DNA of 64,000 nucleotides. It comes from Nonomuraea cavernae (GTDB lineage: Bacteria > Actinomycetota > Actinomycetes > Streptosporangiales > Streptosporangiaceae). Location: contig NZ_BMNH01000002.1 of NCBI RefSeq assembly GCF_014646355.1, positions 422,247 through 486,246 of the forward strand. Reading direction: 5' to 3'. This document shows, in pieces, positions 42,113 through 51,399 of the stretch (the first letter of the stretch is position 1; each line of letters opens with the position of its first letter). Position numbers and translations under genes: made by a program. A model generated the notes under the pieces. The model saw nothing but the letters and a program-made list of their open reading frames with translations. It searched no databases and was not told the origin of the DNA.

Positions 42113-44281
42113 TCAGGCGGGTGCGGCCGCGTCGCCGACGTGCAGGCGGCGTTGTTCCTCTTCGACGATCTGCCGGGCCAGCGTCTGCTCGGAGACGTCG
42201 ATCGCGTCCGGCGTCGACTCGGCGAGGTCGCTGCGCCTGGCGAAGGCGTCGAACAGGGCGCTCTTGGCGTGCAGGAGGCGCAGCATCCGCTCGTCCACGC
42301 TGTCGGGCGAGAGCAGCCGGTGCACCTGCACCCTGCGGACCTGACCCATGCGGTGGGCGCGGGCCACCGCCTGGCTCTCCATCGTCGGCTTCACCTGCGG
42401 CTCGCAGATGATCACGACGGAGGCGGCCTGCAGGTTGAGGCCGACCCCACCCGCCTGGATCTGGGCGAGTAACACCGCGTGGCCGGGCGCGGCCGTGAAG
42501 GCGTCCACGACCTGCTGGCGGCGTTCGGGCGCCAGGTCGCCGGAGATCGGCCCGTGGTGGTCGCCGAGCTCCTCGCCCACGGTGGCGAGCACGTCGCGGA
42601 AGTAGGAGAACACCACGACCTTGAGCTCGCTCTGGGCCGCCTCCTCGACCAGCTCGCGCAGCCGTTCCAGCTTGGCCGACTTCTCCGGCACGGCGTAGGC
42701 GGCGCGGCGCATGGCCATGAACCGGCCGGCCGCCACCGCCTCCCGGTAGACGTCGGCGTCGGCCGCGCTGAGCTCCTCCCACTCGTCCACGTGGACGAGG
42801 TCGGGCAGCTCGGTCAGCACGTCCTCCTGGTTGCGGCGCAGGTAGACGGGGGCGACGGCGCGGCGGAACGCCCCGGCGCCGGCCGCCGCGTCGCTGCTCC
42901 TGACCTCGGCGAGCAGGCCGGGCTGGACGTGGCGGACGAGGTTGCGGAACTCCTCGACCCGGTTCTCCATCGGGGTGCCGGTCATGAACAGCACCCGGTC
43001 GACCCGGCCGCACCAGCGGGCCACCTCCCTGGACCGGCGGGCCTCGGGGTTCTTGGCGTAGTGGGCCTCGTCCACGACGAGCATCGCGACCTCGTGCGCG
43101 GCCTCGACCTTGGCCAGCCCGTCGAACGTGGTCACCGCGACGCCGCCGTGCTCCGGCCACTCGGCCTGGGCGGTGGCGCGCTCGGCGCCGTGCAGCCGGT
43201 AGACCCGCAGCGTGCTGCGGGTCTCGATCTCGCGGATCCAGTTGACCAGCACGCTCGCCGGGCAGACGACCAGGAAGTGCGTGGCGCCCTCGGCGCGCAG
43301 GTGGGCCATGGCGGCGATGGCCTGGACGGTCTTGCCCAGCCCCATCTCGTCACCGAGGATCACCCGCCGCTGGGCCAGCGCGAACCTGGCCCCGAACGCC
43401 TGGTAGCCGCGCAGAGAGACGCGCCGGTGGGTGTCGTCGAGCCGCTGGGACCTGACGCGTTCGGCCAGCTCGTCGGGCAGGAACCCCTCGGCGGCAACCC
43501 GGTCGTCGGGCTCCAGGGCGGCGAGCTCGGCCAGCAGGTTGTAGTAGTCGGCCGAGCGGATCTCGAAGTCGATCCACGCCTCGTCGTCGTCGGGCGGCGG
43601 GCGCAGCAGATCGGCGGTGGCCTGGGCGAGGAGCAGCCGGGTCTCGGTCTCCCGGGCGAGCACGTCGCCGAGCTCCGCCACGGCCCGGGCGGCGTGGTCA
43701 CGGCGTTCCGCGCCGGACAGCAGCGTGCGCCACCAACTGGCGGCGGGGCGCGCGGCGGGGAGGAGCGTGCCGAGCCGCCGCCCGACGGTCTCGGCCGCGC
43801 GGCGGGCGCGCGGCAGGTCGGGACCGGCGGCCACCAGCCGGTGCAGGGTGACGAGCAGCGCGGTGGTCTCGGGATCCTGGTGCTCGACGTCGATCTGGAC
43901 GGCGGTGGACCCGCGGGCGGCGAGCGCGATCTGCCGGGCCGCCGCGTGCGCCTGCCGCTGCGTCTGCGGCCCGATGCCCGGCACCCGCTGCAGTTCGTAC
44001 GGCGTCGCCTCCAGCACGCTGAGCACGGTGGTGTATCCGGCGCTCTCCAGCGACCCGAGCCGCAGCCGCCCGCCGGTGACGTCCTTCAGCCGGGCCAGCG
44101 GGATGGCGCCCAGCCCGGCCCTGGACAGCCGATCGCGCACCGCGTCGAGGGCGGCGCGGACCTCGGCCAGCGCCCTGTCGTGCTCGTGGCCGAGACGTCG
44201 GGTGTCGTCGAGCAGCCGCCCCGCGCGGCGCAGCAGGCTCCGCACCTCTTTGCCGCTTATCGGGCACCTCTTGCCGGGCAA
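42113..44281 (-). CDS. SNF2-family DNA helicase/translocase with N-terminal HhH motif
   Basis: A 722-residue ATPase. The N-terminal third is helical and carries a helix-hairpin-helix (YELQRVPGIGPQTQRQAHAAARQ, about 95-117), a nonspecific DNA-binding motif. The SNF2 core follows: ILGDEMGLGKTVQAIAAMAHL (motif I), VVCPASVLVNWIREIE (Ia), LVVDEAHYAKNPEARRS (II, DEAH), LFMTGTPMEN (III), VVVFSYFRDV (IV), AQIQAGGVGLNLQAA (V) and ARAHRMGQ (VI). It probably remodels protein-DNA complexes or serves in repair. The start is unsure: TTG at 44281 is the longest; GTG at 44245 (residue 13) is an alternative. Confidence 0.9.
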   Translation of the reverse strand: MPGKRCPISGKEVRSLLRRAGRLLDDTRRLGHEHDRALAEVRAALDAVRDRLSRAGLGAIPLARLKDVTGGRLRLGSLESAGYTTVLSVLEATPYELQRVPGIGPQTQRQAHAAARQIALAARGSTAVQIDVEHQDPETTALLVTLHRLVAAGPDLPRARRAAETVGRRLGTLLPAARPAASWWRTLLSGAERRDHAARAVAELGDVLARETETRLLLAQATADLLRPPPDDDEAWIDFEIRSADYYNLLAELAALEPDDRVAAEGFLPDELAERVRSQRLDDTHRRVSLRGYQAFGARFALAQRRVILGDEMGLGKTVQAIAAMAHLRAEGATHFLVVCPASVLVNWIREIETRSTLRVYRLHGAERATAQAEWPEHGGVAVTTFDGLAKVEAAHEVAMLVVDEAHYAKNPEARRSREVARWCGRVDRVLFMTGTPMENRVEEFRNLVRHVQPGLLAEVRSSDAAAGAGAFRRAVAPVYLRRNQEDVLTELPDLVHVDEWEELSAADADVYREAVAAGRFMAMRRAAYAVPEKSAKLERLRELVEEAAQSELKVVVFSYFRDVLATVGEELGDHHGPISGDLAPERRQQVVDAFTAAPGHAVLLAQIQAGGVGLNLQAASVVIICEPQVKPTMESQAVARAHRMGQVRRVQVHRLLSPDSVDERMLRLLHAKSALFDAFARRSDLAESTPDAIDVSEQTLARQIVEEEQRRLHVGDAAAPA

Positions 44282-44483
44282 GTTACTGGACGCACCGTCC
44301 TACAGTGCCACAGAACGCCGCCTGCGGGTGTCCCGTCCGCCTGAGCGGGGGGCACGCGCCTGATCATGTGCGGGTGTGCGGGTGGTGAGGTTCCGGTCAA
44401 CACCCGTCGCGCCTCGGCGCGCGGTCGCGGGCTTCGCGAGAGGTTCGATCGGACGTGCCCGGTCATTCCCGTCCGAGGAGCCC

Positions 44484-47249
44484 ATGGAGTCGCTGCTGAT
44501 CCTGCACGCGGTGGCGGCGATCTGCGCTCCGTGGCTGGCGAGGCGCCTTGGGCGGGGCTCGTTCGCCGTGCTGGCCGTGCCTCCCGCCTGCGGGTTCGGA
44601 TACACGGTCTGGGCCGCGGCGAACGAGCCGGTCACGTCGGCCCGCCCGTGGGCGCCGGCGCTCGGCATGGAGCTGGCCTTCCGCGCCGACTCGCTGGCGG
44701 TGCTGATGATGGCGCTGGTCACCGGGGTGGGCGCGCTCGTCCTGATCTACAGCACGCGCTACTTCAAGGCCGGCGACGAGGGGCTCGGCCGGTACGGCGG
44801 GGTGATGGTCGCCTTCGCGGGCTCGATGCTCGGCCTGGTGGTCGCCGACGACCTGCTCCTGCTGTACGTGTTCTGGGAGCTGACCACGGTCTTCTCCTAC
44901 CTGCTGATCGGCTACCACCCGGAGAGCAGGACGAGCAGGCGGGCGGCGCTGGTGGCGGTGACCGTCACCACGTTCGGCGGGCTGGCCATGCTGGCGGGGC
45001 TCGTGCTGATCGGTGAGGCGGCGGGCACCTACCGCGTCTCCGCGATCGTCGCCGACCCGCCACCGGTGGCAGCCGGGACGCTGGCGCTGGTCCTGGTGGG
45101 GGCGCTGTCGAAGTCGGCGATCTTCCCGTTCAGCCTGTGGCTGCCCGCGGCGATGGCCGCGCCGACCCCTGTCTCGGCCTACCTGCACGCCGCGGCCATG
45201 GTGAAGGCGGGGATCTACCTGCTGGCCAGGCTCGGCCCGGCCTTCGGCGACCTGACGTGGTGGCGGGCGCCGGCGGTAGGCCTCGGGGTGCTGACGATGC
45301 TGCTCGGCGGGTGGCGGGCGCTGCGCGAGACGGACCTGAAGCGGCTGCTCGCCTACGGCACGGTCAGCCAGCTGGGCTTCCTCACGGTGCTGTTCGGCGC
45401 GGGCACCCGGGACTCCGCGCTCGCGGGCGTGGCGATGCTGCTCGGGCACGCGCTCTTCAAGGCGGCGCTGTTCCTGGTGGTCGGCGTGATCGACCGCGGG
45501 ACGGGCACCCGGGATCTGCGCGCGCTCAGCGGGCTGCGCCGGTCGATGCCGTGGGTGTGCGTGGTCTCGCTGCTGGCGGGGGCGTCGATGGCGGGTCTGC
45601 CGCCGTTCGTGGGGTTCGTCGGCAAGGAGGCGGCGCTGGAGTCGCTGCTGACGGGCGAGCCGGCGGCGACGGCGATGCTGGCCGGGATCGTGCTCGGGTC
45701 GGCGCTGACCGCCGCCTACACGCTGCGCTTCCTGTGGGGCGCGTTCGCCGGCAAGCCCGGCCTGGAGCCGACGCCGGTCCGGCGTACCGAGGCGGCGATG
45801 TTCGCGCCGCCCGCGCTGCTGTCGGCGCTCGGGCTCGCGCTGGCGCCGCTCGCCTCCGTGTACGACACCGCCATGTCGGGTTACACCGGGACGTTCCCGC
45901 CCGGTCACGGCACTCATCTGGCGCTCTGGTCGGGCGCGCCGGTGCCGCTGGCGCTGTCTGCGCTGGCCCTGCTCGGCGGGGTGGCGTTGTTCCTGGCGCG
46001 GGAGCCGGTCGCCCGCCTCGGGACGAGGCTGCACCTGCTGGACTCCGGCCACGTCTACTGGTCGCTCATGCGGCGGCTGGACCTGTTCTTCGTGCAGTTC
46101 ACCGGCGTCACCCAGCGCGGCTCGCTGCCCGACTACCTGATGCTGGCGCTGAGCGCGATGGTCGGCCTCGGCGTCTTCGCCATCGGCTACGGCCGGCCGG
46201 CGTCGCTGGAGGTGGCCGTCGTCGCCTGGGAGCGGCCCGAGCAGCCCGTCGTCGTGGTGCTCCTGGTCGCGGCGGCGCTGCTCGCCCTGTACGCCCGTGC
46301 GTACATCCTGGTGGCCGTCGTCTCCGGACTCACCGGGTACGGCACGGCGCTGCTCTTCCTGGTGCACGGCTCCCCCGACCTGGCGCTCACCCAGTTCCTC
46401 GCCGAGACGCTGAGCCTGGTGGTGTTCGCGCTGGTGCTGCGGCGGCTGCCGTTGGAGGCGGACCGGGGGCGGGTGGATCTCCGCCTCCGGCTGGCCCTCG
46501 GCGTCGCGGTGGGGGTGGTGGCCACGGGCGCCGGGATGCTGGCGATGAGCGCGCGCGCCGCCGAGCCCGCGGGCGCGCACATGGCGTCGGCGGCGCAGAC
46601 GGCGGGCGCGCACAACATCGTCAGCGCGCTGCTGCTCGACATCCGGGCCTGGGACACGATGGGCGAGAGCTCGGTGATCGTGGTGCTGGCGCTGGGCGTC
46701 ACCAGCATGGTGTTCCTGCGCCGCCGGACGTACAGCATCGAGAGGGAGGGCGGCGAGCAGCCGCCCGGCCGCACCCACTGGCTGGCTTCGACGCTGCCCG
46801 CCGGTGAGCGGGCGCTGCTGTTCGAGATCGTGGCGCGGCTGACCTTTCACTCGGTGATGCTGCTGTCGGTGTTCCTGCTGGTCATCGGGCACTCACGGGT
46901 CGGGGGCGGGTTCGCGGGCGGCATCGTGGCGGGCCTGGCCATCACCGTCCGCTACCTGGCGGGCGGCCGCTACGAGCTGGCCAGGGCGGTGCCGGCGCAC
47001 GCGGGCGTGCTGATGGGCGTCGGACTGACGCTCTCGACCGGGACGGCGCTGACCGGGCTGCTGTTCGGGCAGGCGGCGCTGGACATCCTGGCCGTGGACC
47101 TGGCGGTCCCGGTGCTGGGCCACCTGCACCTGTCCACGGGGCTGGTGTTCGACCTCGGCGTCTACCTGGCCGTCATCGGCCTGGTGCAGGACGTGCTGCG
47201 CGGCCTCGGCGCCGAGCTGGACCGGCAGATCGACGCGGAGGCCGCGTGA
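44484..47249 (+). CDS. mrpA: Mrp-type Na+/H+ antiporter subunit A (with fused B-like C-terminus)
   Basis: Largest subunit of the Mrp (Sha/Mnh) multisubunit cation/proton antiporter, 921 residues with about 20 membrane helices. The front two thirds resemble NADH-dehydrogenase NuoL/MrpA: YFKAGDEGLGRYGG, FWELTTVFSYLLIGYH (Glu), LGALSKSAIFPFSLWLP (Lys) and LKRLLAYGTVSQLGFL (Lys). The C-terminal part (about 750-921: LFEIVARLTFHSVMLLSVFLLVIGHSRVGGGFAGGIVAGLA) is an MrpB domain, so A and B are one protein, as in many actinobacteria. GAGGAG precedes the ATG at 44484. The operon supports Na+ and pH homeostasis. Confidence 0.93.
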   Translation: MESLLILHAVAAICAPWLARRLGRGSFAVLAVPPACGFGYTVWAAANEPVTSARPWAPALGMELAFRADSLAVLMMALVTGVGALVLIYSTRYFKAGDEGLGRYGGVMVAFAGSMLGLVVADDLLLLYVFWELTTVFSYLLIGYHPESRTSRRAALVAVTVTTFGGLAMLAGLVLIGEAAGTYRVSAIVADPPPVAAGTLALVLVGALSKSAIFPFSLWLPAAMAAPTPVSAYLHAAAMVKAGIYLLARLGPAFGDLTWWRAPAVGLGVLTMLLGGWRALRETDLKRLLAYGTVSQLGFLTVLFGAGTRDSALAGVAMLLGHALFKAALFLVVGVIDRGTGTRDLRALSGLRRSMPWVCVVSLLAGASMAGLPPFVGFVGKEAALESLLTGEPAATAMLAGIVLGSALTAAYTLRFLWGAFAGKPGLEPTPVRRTEAAMFAPPALLSALGLALAPLASVYDTAMSGYTGTFPPGHGTHLALWSGAPVPLALSALALLGGVALFLAREPVARLGTRLHLLDSGHVYWSLMRRLDLFFVQFTGVTQRGSLPDYLMLALSAMVGLGVFAIGYGRPASLEVAVVAWERPEQPVVVVLLVAAALLALYARAYILVAVVSGLTGYGTALLFLVHGSPDLALTQFLAETLSLVVFALVLRRLPLEADRGRVDLRLRLALGVAVGVVATGAGMLAMSARAAEPAGAHMASAAQTAGAHNIVSALLLDIRAWDTMGESSVIVVLALGVTSMVFLRRRTYSIEREGGEQPPGRTHWLASTLPAGERALLFEIVARLTFHSVMLLSVFLLVIGHSRVGGGFAGGIVAGLAITVRYLAGGRYELARAVPAHAGVLMGVGLTLSTGTALTGLLFGQAALDILAVDLAVPVLGHLHLSTGLVFDLGVYLAVIGLVQDVLRGLGAELDRQIDAEAA

Positions 47250-47956
47250 CGGCCCCGCTGCTGCCCCTCGCCGCCTGTGGCGTGCTGATCGCCGCCGGGG
47301 TCACCCTGCTGCTGGAACGCAGCCTGGTCCGCATCCTGGTGGGCGTGATCGTGCTCGGCAACGGCGTCAACCTGCTGATCGTCACGGTCGGCGGGCCGGC
47401 GGGCAACCCGCCGATCCTCGGCCGGTTCGCGCCGGAGAGCATGGCCGACCCGCTCCCGCAGGCGATGGTGCTCACCTCGATCGTGATCACGCTGGGCGTC
47501 AGCGCGTTCCTGCTGGCCATGGTGCACCGCTCGTGGCAGCTGACCGGCAGCGACGGGGTGCAGGACGACACCGAGGACCGCCAGGTGCGGCTGCGGGCCA
47601 GGCGCGGCGAGCTGAGCGAGGGCGTCCGGCAGCTGAGGGCGGCCTACCGGCGGCTCATCCTCGACCAGCGGGCCGAACTGGCCCGGCTGGACGCCGCGCG
47701 GGCCGAGCGGCAGGCGCTGGAGGAGACCAGGCGCCAGGAGCTGGAGCCCGCCGAGGAGAAGAAGGTCCGGCTGCTCGGGCTGCGCGAGGAGGACGCCCGC
47801 AGGCAACGCCAGCAGGCGGCCCGGGAGAAGGAACTGCGCAGGAGGCTGCGGATCCGGCAGCGGGAGGCGCTCAAGCAGATGCGGACCGCGATCCGGGCCG
47901 AGCGGGAGCGCCAGGCGCTCGCGCTGGACCCCGAGCTGGAAGGCGACGAGGACTGA
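47246..47956 (+). CDS. mrpC: Mrp antiporter subunit C with long charged C-terminal extension
   Basis: Residues 1-100 are a normal MrpC: three helices, GVIVLGNGVNLLIVTVGG and DPLPQAMVLTSIVITLGVSAFLLAMVHRSW. Typical MrpC proteins end near residue 115. This 236-residue version adds about 130 residues rich in Arg, Glu, Gln and Leu (RAERQALEETRRQELEPAEEKKVRLLGLREEDARRQRQQAAREKELRRRLRIRQRE...), predicted as one long cytoplasmic coiled coil. The GTG start overlaps the mrpA stop as GTGA. The tail may bind a partner or regulator; its role is not known. Confidence 0.92.
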   Translation: MTAPLLPLAACGVLIAAGVTLLLERSLVRILVGVIVLGNGVNLLIVTVGGPAGNPPILGRFAPESMADPLPQAMVLTSIVITLGVSAFLLAMVHRSWQLTGSDGVQDDTEDRQVRLRARRGELSEGVRQLRAAYRRLILDQRAELARLDAARAERQALEETRRQELEPAEEKKVRLLGLREEDARRQRQQAAREKELRRRLRIRQREALKQMRTAIRAERERQALALDPELEGDED

Positions 47957-49521
47957 TGGAGGCTCTGGTCAGCCTGCCGGTGCTGCTGCCGCTCCTGGCT
48001 GCGGGGCTGAAACTGGCGATCGGCGCCCGCCTGCGCCGCCTGCAGTCGCTGATCAGCATCGGAACGCTCGGCGGCGTGCTCGTGGTCTCGGTGCTGCTGC
48101 TGATCGAGGCCGACACGAACGGCCCGCTCGTCACCGACCTCGGCGGCTGGCCCGCCCCCGTCGGCATCTGCCTGGTCGCCGACCGGCTGTCCACGCTGAT
48201 GCTGGTCGTCTCGTCGGCCGTGACGCTCTGCGTGATGATCTACGCGGTCACCAGCGCGTACGCCGACCAGGAGCTCACCGCGCCCATGGGGATCTTCCAC
48301 CCCGCGTTCCTGGTGATGGTGGCGGGCGTGACCGACGCGTTCCTCACGGGCGACCTGTTCAACCTGTTCGTGGCGTTCGAGATGCTGCTGAGCGGCTCGT
48401 ACGTGCTGCTCACCTTCGGCGGCACCCAGTCGCGGATCCGCGCCGGGGCCACGTACACGGTGATGGCGCTGGCCTCGTCGATGCTGTTCCTCGTCGCGCT
48501 GGCCGTCACCTACGCGGCCACCGGCACCCTGGCCATCGCCCAGCTCGCCGAGCGGTTCCCCACACTGCCCATGCACGTCCGGCTGCTGATCGAGCTGACC
48601 CTGCTGCTGGTTTTCGCGATCAAGGCGGCGATGTTCCCCCTGTCGGCGTGGCTGCCCGACTCCTATCCGACCGCGCCGACGCCGGCCACGGCGGTCTTCG
48701 CGGGGCTGCTCACCAAGGTCGGCGTCTACTCGGTGATCCGGCTGGAGGCCCTGCTGTTCCCCGGGGGGCCGGTGTCGACGCTGCTCATGTGGGTGGCGCT
48801 GGCGACCATGCTGACCGGGGTGTTCGGCGCCGTGGCCCAGACCGACATCAAGCGGATGCTCTCCTTCACGCTGGTCAGCCACATCGGCTACATGGTGTTC
48901 GGAGTGGCGCTGTCGACCGTGCAGGGCCTGACCGGCGCCATCTTCTATGTCGTGCACCACATCACCGTGCAGACGAGCCTGTTCCTGGTGACCGGGCTGA
49001 TCGAGCGGCGCACCGGCACCACGTCCGTGGACCGGCTCGGCGGGCTGATGACGGCCGCGCCGCTGATCGCGGTGCTGTTCTTCGTCCCGGCGATGAACCT
49101 GTCGGGCATCCCGCCGATGTCGGGCTTCCTGGGCAAGCTCGTGCTGGTCCAGGCGGGGGTCGCGGACGGCACCCCGCTGGCGCTCACGCTGGTGGCCGGC
49201 GGCCTGGTGACCAGTCTGCTCACGCTGTACGCCATGGTGAAGACCTGGGGCAAGGCGTTCTGGCGGGAGCCGCCGGCCGAGCACCCGGGGCTCGTGATGG
49301 AGAGCGAGGAGGCGACCGGCGAGGCTCCGATCGTGACCACGGCCGCGATGCCGGTGTTGCTGCTCGGGTCGTCGGCGGCGCTGGTGGCCCTGGCCCTGTC
49401 GTTCACGGTGCTGGCCGGGCCGCTGTCGTCGCTGGCGGAGCGGGCGGCCGGTGAGCTCATGGCGCGCGAGCCGTACATCTCCGCCGTACTCGGGCGGACG
49501 ATCTCCGGGGGCGGATCGTGA
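47956..49521 (+). CDS. mrpD: Mrp antiporter subunit D
   Basis: Proton-translocating NuoM/N-like subunit, 521 residues with about 14 helices. Key segments are LFNLFVAFEMLLSGSYVLLTFGG (Glu), FAIKAAMFPLSAWLPDSYPTAPTPATAVFAGLLTKVGVYSVIR (two Lys) and QTDIKRMLSFTLVSHIGYMVFG (Lys). The ATG overlaps the mrpC stop by one base (TGATG). Confidence 0.93.
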   Translation: MEALVSLPVLLPLLAAGLKLAIGARLRRLQSLISIGTLGGVLVVSVLLLIEADTNGPLVTDLGGWPAPVGICLVADRLSTLMLVVSSAVTLCVMIYAVTSAYADQELTAPMGIFHPAFLVMVAGVTDAFLTGDLFNLFVAFEMLLSGSYVLLTFGGTQSRIRAGATYTVMALASSMLFLVALAVTYAATGTLAIAQLAERFPTLPMHVRLLIELTLLLVFAIKAAMFPLSAWLPDSYPTAPTPATAVFAGLLTKVGVYSVIRLEALLFPGGPVSTLLMWVALATMLTGVFGAVAQTDIKRMLSFTLVSHIGYMVFGVALSTVQGLTGAIFYVVHHITVQTSLFLVTGLIERRTGTTSVDRLGGLMTAAPLIAVLFFVPAMNLSGIPPMSGFLGKLVLVQAGVADGTPLALTLVAGGLVTSLLTLYAMVKTWGKAFWREPPAEHPGLVMESEEATGEAPIVTTAAMPVLLLGSSAALVALALSFTVLAGPLSSLAERAAGELMAREPYISAVLGRTISGGGS

Positions 49522-50048
49522 ACCTCGCCCCGAGGCTGTTCGGCCGGCGGGTGCCGCTGCCGCTGCTGGTCGCGCTGGCCCTGCTCTGGGTGACGCTGTG
49601 GGGCGAGCTGTCGGTGGGCAACGTGCTGGGCGGGCTGGCCGTCGGGCTCGTCGTCACGTGGCTGCTGCCGCTGCCGGTGCTGGATCCGGGCCTCCGGCTG
49701 AACCTGCCGGCGCTGCCGTCCTTCCTGGTGCGGTTCGCCGGCGACATGGTGGCCTCGACGGTCCGGGTGGCCGTCTGGGTGCTGCGTCCCGGCCCGGCGC
49801 CGACCCAGGTCGTCACGGTACGGCTGCGCACCTCGTCGGACGCGATGACCATGCTCGTCATGGTGGCGCTGTCGTCGGTGCCGGGCAGCCTCGTCATCGA
49901 GGTCCACGGCGAGCCCCGGGAGCTGGTGCTGCACATCCTCGGCTACCGGGGGGACGTGGCCGAGAAGGTGACGGAGGACGTCGCGGGGCTGGAGCACCGC
50001 ATCGTGGCGGCGTTCGGCACCCGGGCGGATCGGGAGGAGTTGCGGTGA
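49518..50048 (+). CDS. mrpE: Mrp antiporter subunit E
   Basis: A 176-residue membrane subunit: LLVALALLWVTLWGELSVGNVLGGLAVG, FLVRFAGDMVASTVRVAVWVLRP, then the soluble MrpE segment VRLRTSSDAMTMLVMVALSSVPGSLVIEVHGEPRELVLHILGY. The GTG start overlaps the mrpD stop as GTGA. Confidence 0.92.
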   Translation: MNLAPRLFGRRVPLPLLVALALLWVTLWGELSVGNVLGGLAVGLVVTWLLPLPVLDPGLRLNLPALPSFLVRFAGDMVASTVRVAVWVLRPGPAPTQVVTVRLRTSSDAMTMLVMVALSSVPGSLVIEVHGEPRELVLHILGYRGDVAEKVTEDVAGLEHRIVAAFGTRADREELR

Positions 50049-50305
50049 CGGGCGTCTACCTGGTGACCTTGGGGCTGCTCGGCTGCGCGGCGCTGGCCAC
50101 GCTCTACCGGATGGCGCGCGGCCCGAACATGCTGGACCGGGCGGTCGCGCTCGACGTGATGACCGCGCTGGCCATGTGCGGCATCGGCGCGTTCGCCGCC
50201 GTCCGGCACGACTACTCCGACGTGCCGATCATGTTGGTGCTGTCGTTGCTGGGCTTCGTCGGCTCGGTGTCGATCGCCCGCTTCTTCGCGGGCAGGTCGC
50301 GATGA
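50045..50305 (+). CDS. mrpF: Mrp antiporter subunit F
   Basis: An 86-residue three-helix subunit with the family core YRMARGPNMLDRAVALDVMTALAMCGIGAFAAV and MLVLSLLGFVGSVSIARF. The GTG start overlaps the mrpE stop as GTGA. Confidence 0.92.
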   Translation: MTGVYLVTLGLLGCAALATLYRMARGPNMLDRAVALDVMTALAMCGIGAFAAVRHDYSDVPIMLVLSLLGFVGSVSIARFFAGRSR

Positions 50306-50625
50306 CCCTCCTCGACGTGGCCGCGGCCATCTGCATGATCACCGGTGCGGGGCTGTGCCTGATCGCCGGGGTCGGCCTGGTGCGCTTCACCACCACGCTG
50401 GAGCGGATGCATCCGGGCACCAAGCCGCAGGTGCTCGGCGTGCTGCTGATCCTGGTCGCGATGTGGCTGCGCAATCCCACCTGGGCGATGGCCGGCCCGC
50501 TGGTGGTCACCGGCCTGGCGCAGGTGATCACGGTCTCGGTGGCCGCGCACATCGTGGGGCGGGCCTCCTACCAAGCGGGCGCTCCCGGCGAGGACGGCAC
50601 CGAACTGCCCCCGCGGGAGTCCTGA
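50302..50625 (+). CDS. mrpG: Mrp antiporter subunit G
   Basis: A 107-residue three-helix subunit: ICMITGAGLCLIAGVGLVRFTTTLERMHPGTKPQVLGVLLILVAMWL is the MrpG signature. The ATG overlaps the mrpF stop as ATGA. It is the last gene of the six-gene operon and faces the DUF6328-like gene 12 bases away. Confidence 0.93.
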   Translation: MTLLDVAAAICMITGAGLCLIAGVGLVRFTTTLERMHPGTKPQVLGVLLILVAMWLRNPTWAMAGPLVVTGLAQVITVSVAAHIVGRASYQAGAPGEDGTELPPRES

Positions 50626-50637
50626 GGGCTCGCCGCG

Positions 50638-51117
50638 TCATTCCTCCGTGGAGGTGGAGCGGTCGAGCGCCGGCTGGATGAACCAGGCCCACAGGGCGAG
50701 CAGCGCGACGACTCCGGCCGTGATGATCGCCACCGTGCCGTCGAACAGGTAGTCGACGACCAGCATGGTCGCCGCGGTCATCGCCACGGCGAGCGCCAGG
50801 GCGCCGGCGATGCCGTACAGGTTGGAGCGGCGGACCAGCGTCTCCTTCATGCCCTGCCGGAACAGCACCCGGTGCTGGGTGGCCGGGGCGATGTAGAGGA
50901 TGGACGCGATGGCCGCGCTCACCAGCGCGACGAAGTACAGCCGCCGGTCGAGGTCGCCCAGCCGGACGAACCCCTCCGAGAACGGGACCGTGAGCAGGAA
51001 CGCGAACAGCACCTGGACTCCGGTCACCGCCACCCGGGCGCCCTGCAACAGCTCGACGAAGTTACGGTCGGCTCGCTCGCCGTGGGATTCCTTCGCCGAC
51101 TCCAGCCCCTGCTCCAC
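50638..51117 (-). CDS. DUF6328-like membrane protein
   Basis: A 159-residue protein with four membrane helices: LLQGARVAVTGVQVLFAFLLTVPF, YFVALVSAAIASILYIAPA, GIAGALALAVAMTAATMLVVDYLF and VAIITAGVVALLALWAWF. The order NFVELLQGARVAVTGVQVLFAFLL...FRQGMKETLVRRSN matches the actinobacterial DUF6328 type, of unknown function. AAAGGGGG lies before the GTG at 51117. It is convergent with mrpG and divergent from the JmjC gene. Confidence 0.8.
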   Translation of the reverse strand: MEQGLESAKESHGERADRNFVELLQGARVAVTGVQVLFAFLLTVPFSEGFVRLGDLDRRLYFVALVSAAIASILYIAPATQHRVLFRQGMKETLVRRSNLYGIAGALALAVAMTAATMLVVDYLFDGTVAIITAGVVALLALWAWFIQPALDRSTSTEE

Positions 51118-51399
51118 CCGGGCCCCCTTTCTCCCCTTATTACCTTTTGATGGGCTATGACTTACCTTGCGGCTTTCCTCGAAACCTCGGGCCTCCCCCG
51201 TGGGGGGATCGCCGCTGGTCGGGGCGGATGAGCGGCCGCCAGATGATCCTTTCGGCCCGGCGTGACGGAGCCGGCGGATCGGCCCCCCGCCCGGAGCCGC
51301 CGCTCCCTCAGCGGCGCCCTCTCGCCGTCGCCTCGGAAACGCTGGTATTCCCCCGGGCGATATGCGAGCGTGCAAGATGTGTCCGGATCAGAATCACTG
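51118..51399. promoter_or_regulatory. Divergent region upstream of the JmjC/NHLP pair
   Basis: This 282-bp gap separates the DUF6328-like gene from the JmjC/NHLP pair. The stretch 51134-51170 (CTTATTACCTTTTGATGGGC and onward) is AT-rich and likely holds the promoters; TTGATGG and TATGACT are candidate elements. No operator-like repeat stands out. Confidence 0.35.

Noticed and set aside
42113..44281. Part of a DISARM or other SNF2-containing defence system
   Set aside because: No methyltransferase, nuclease or other defence gene lies beside the helicase; its neighbours are a sugar kinase and the Mrp operon.
44463..46892. 809-codon open frame antisense to mrpA
   Set aside because: Its Arg/Gln/His-rich sequence has no membrane or enzyme features, while the sense strand encodes a clear MrpA.
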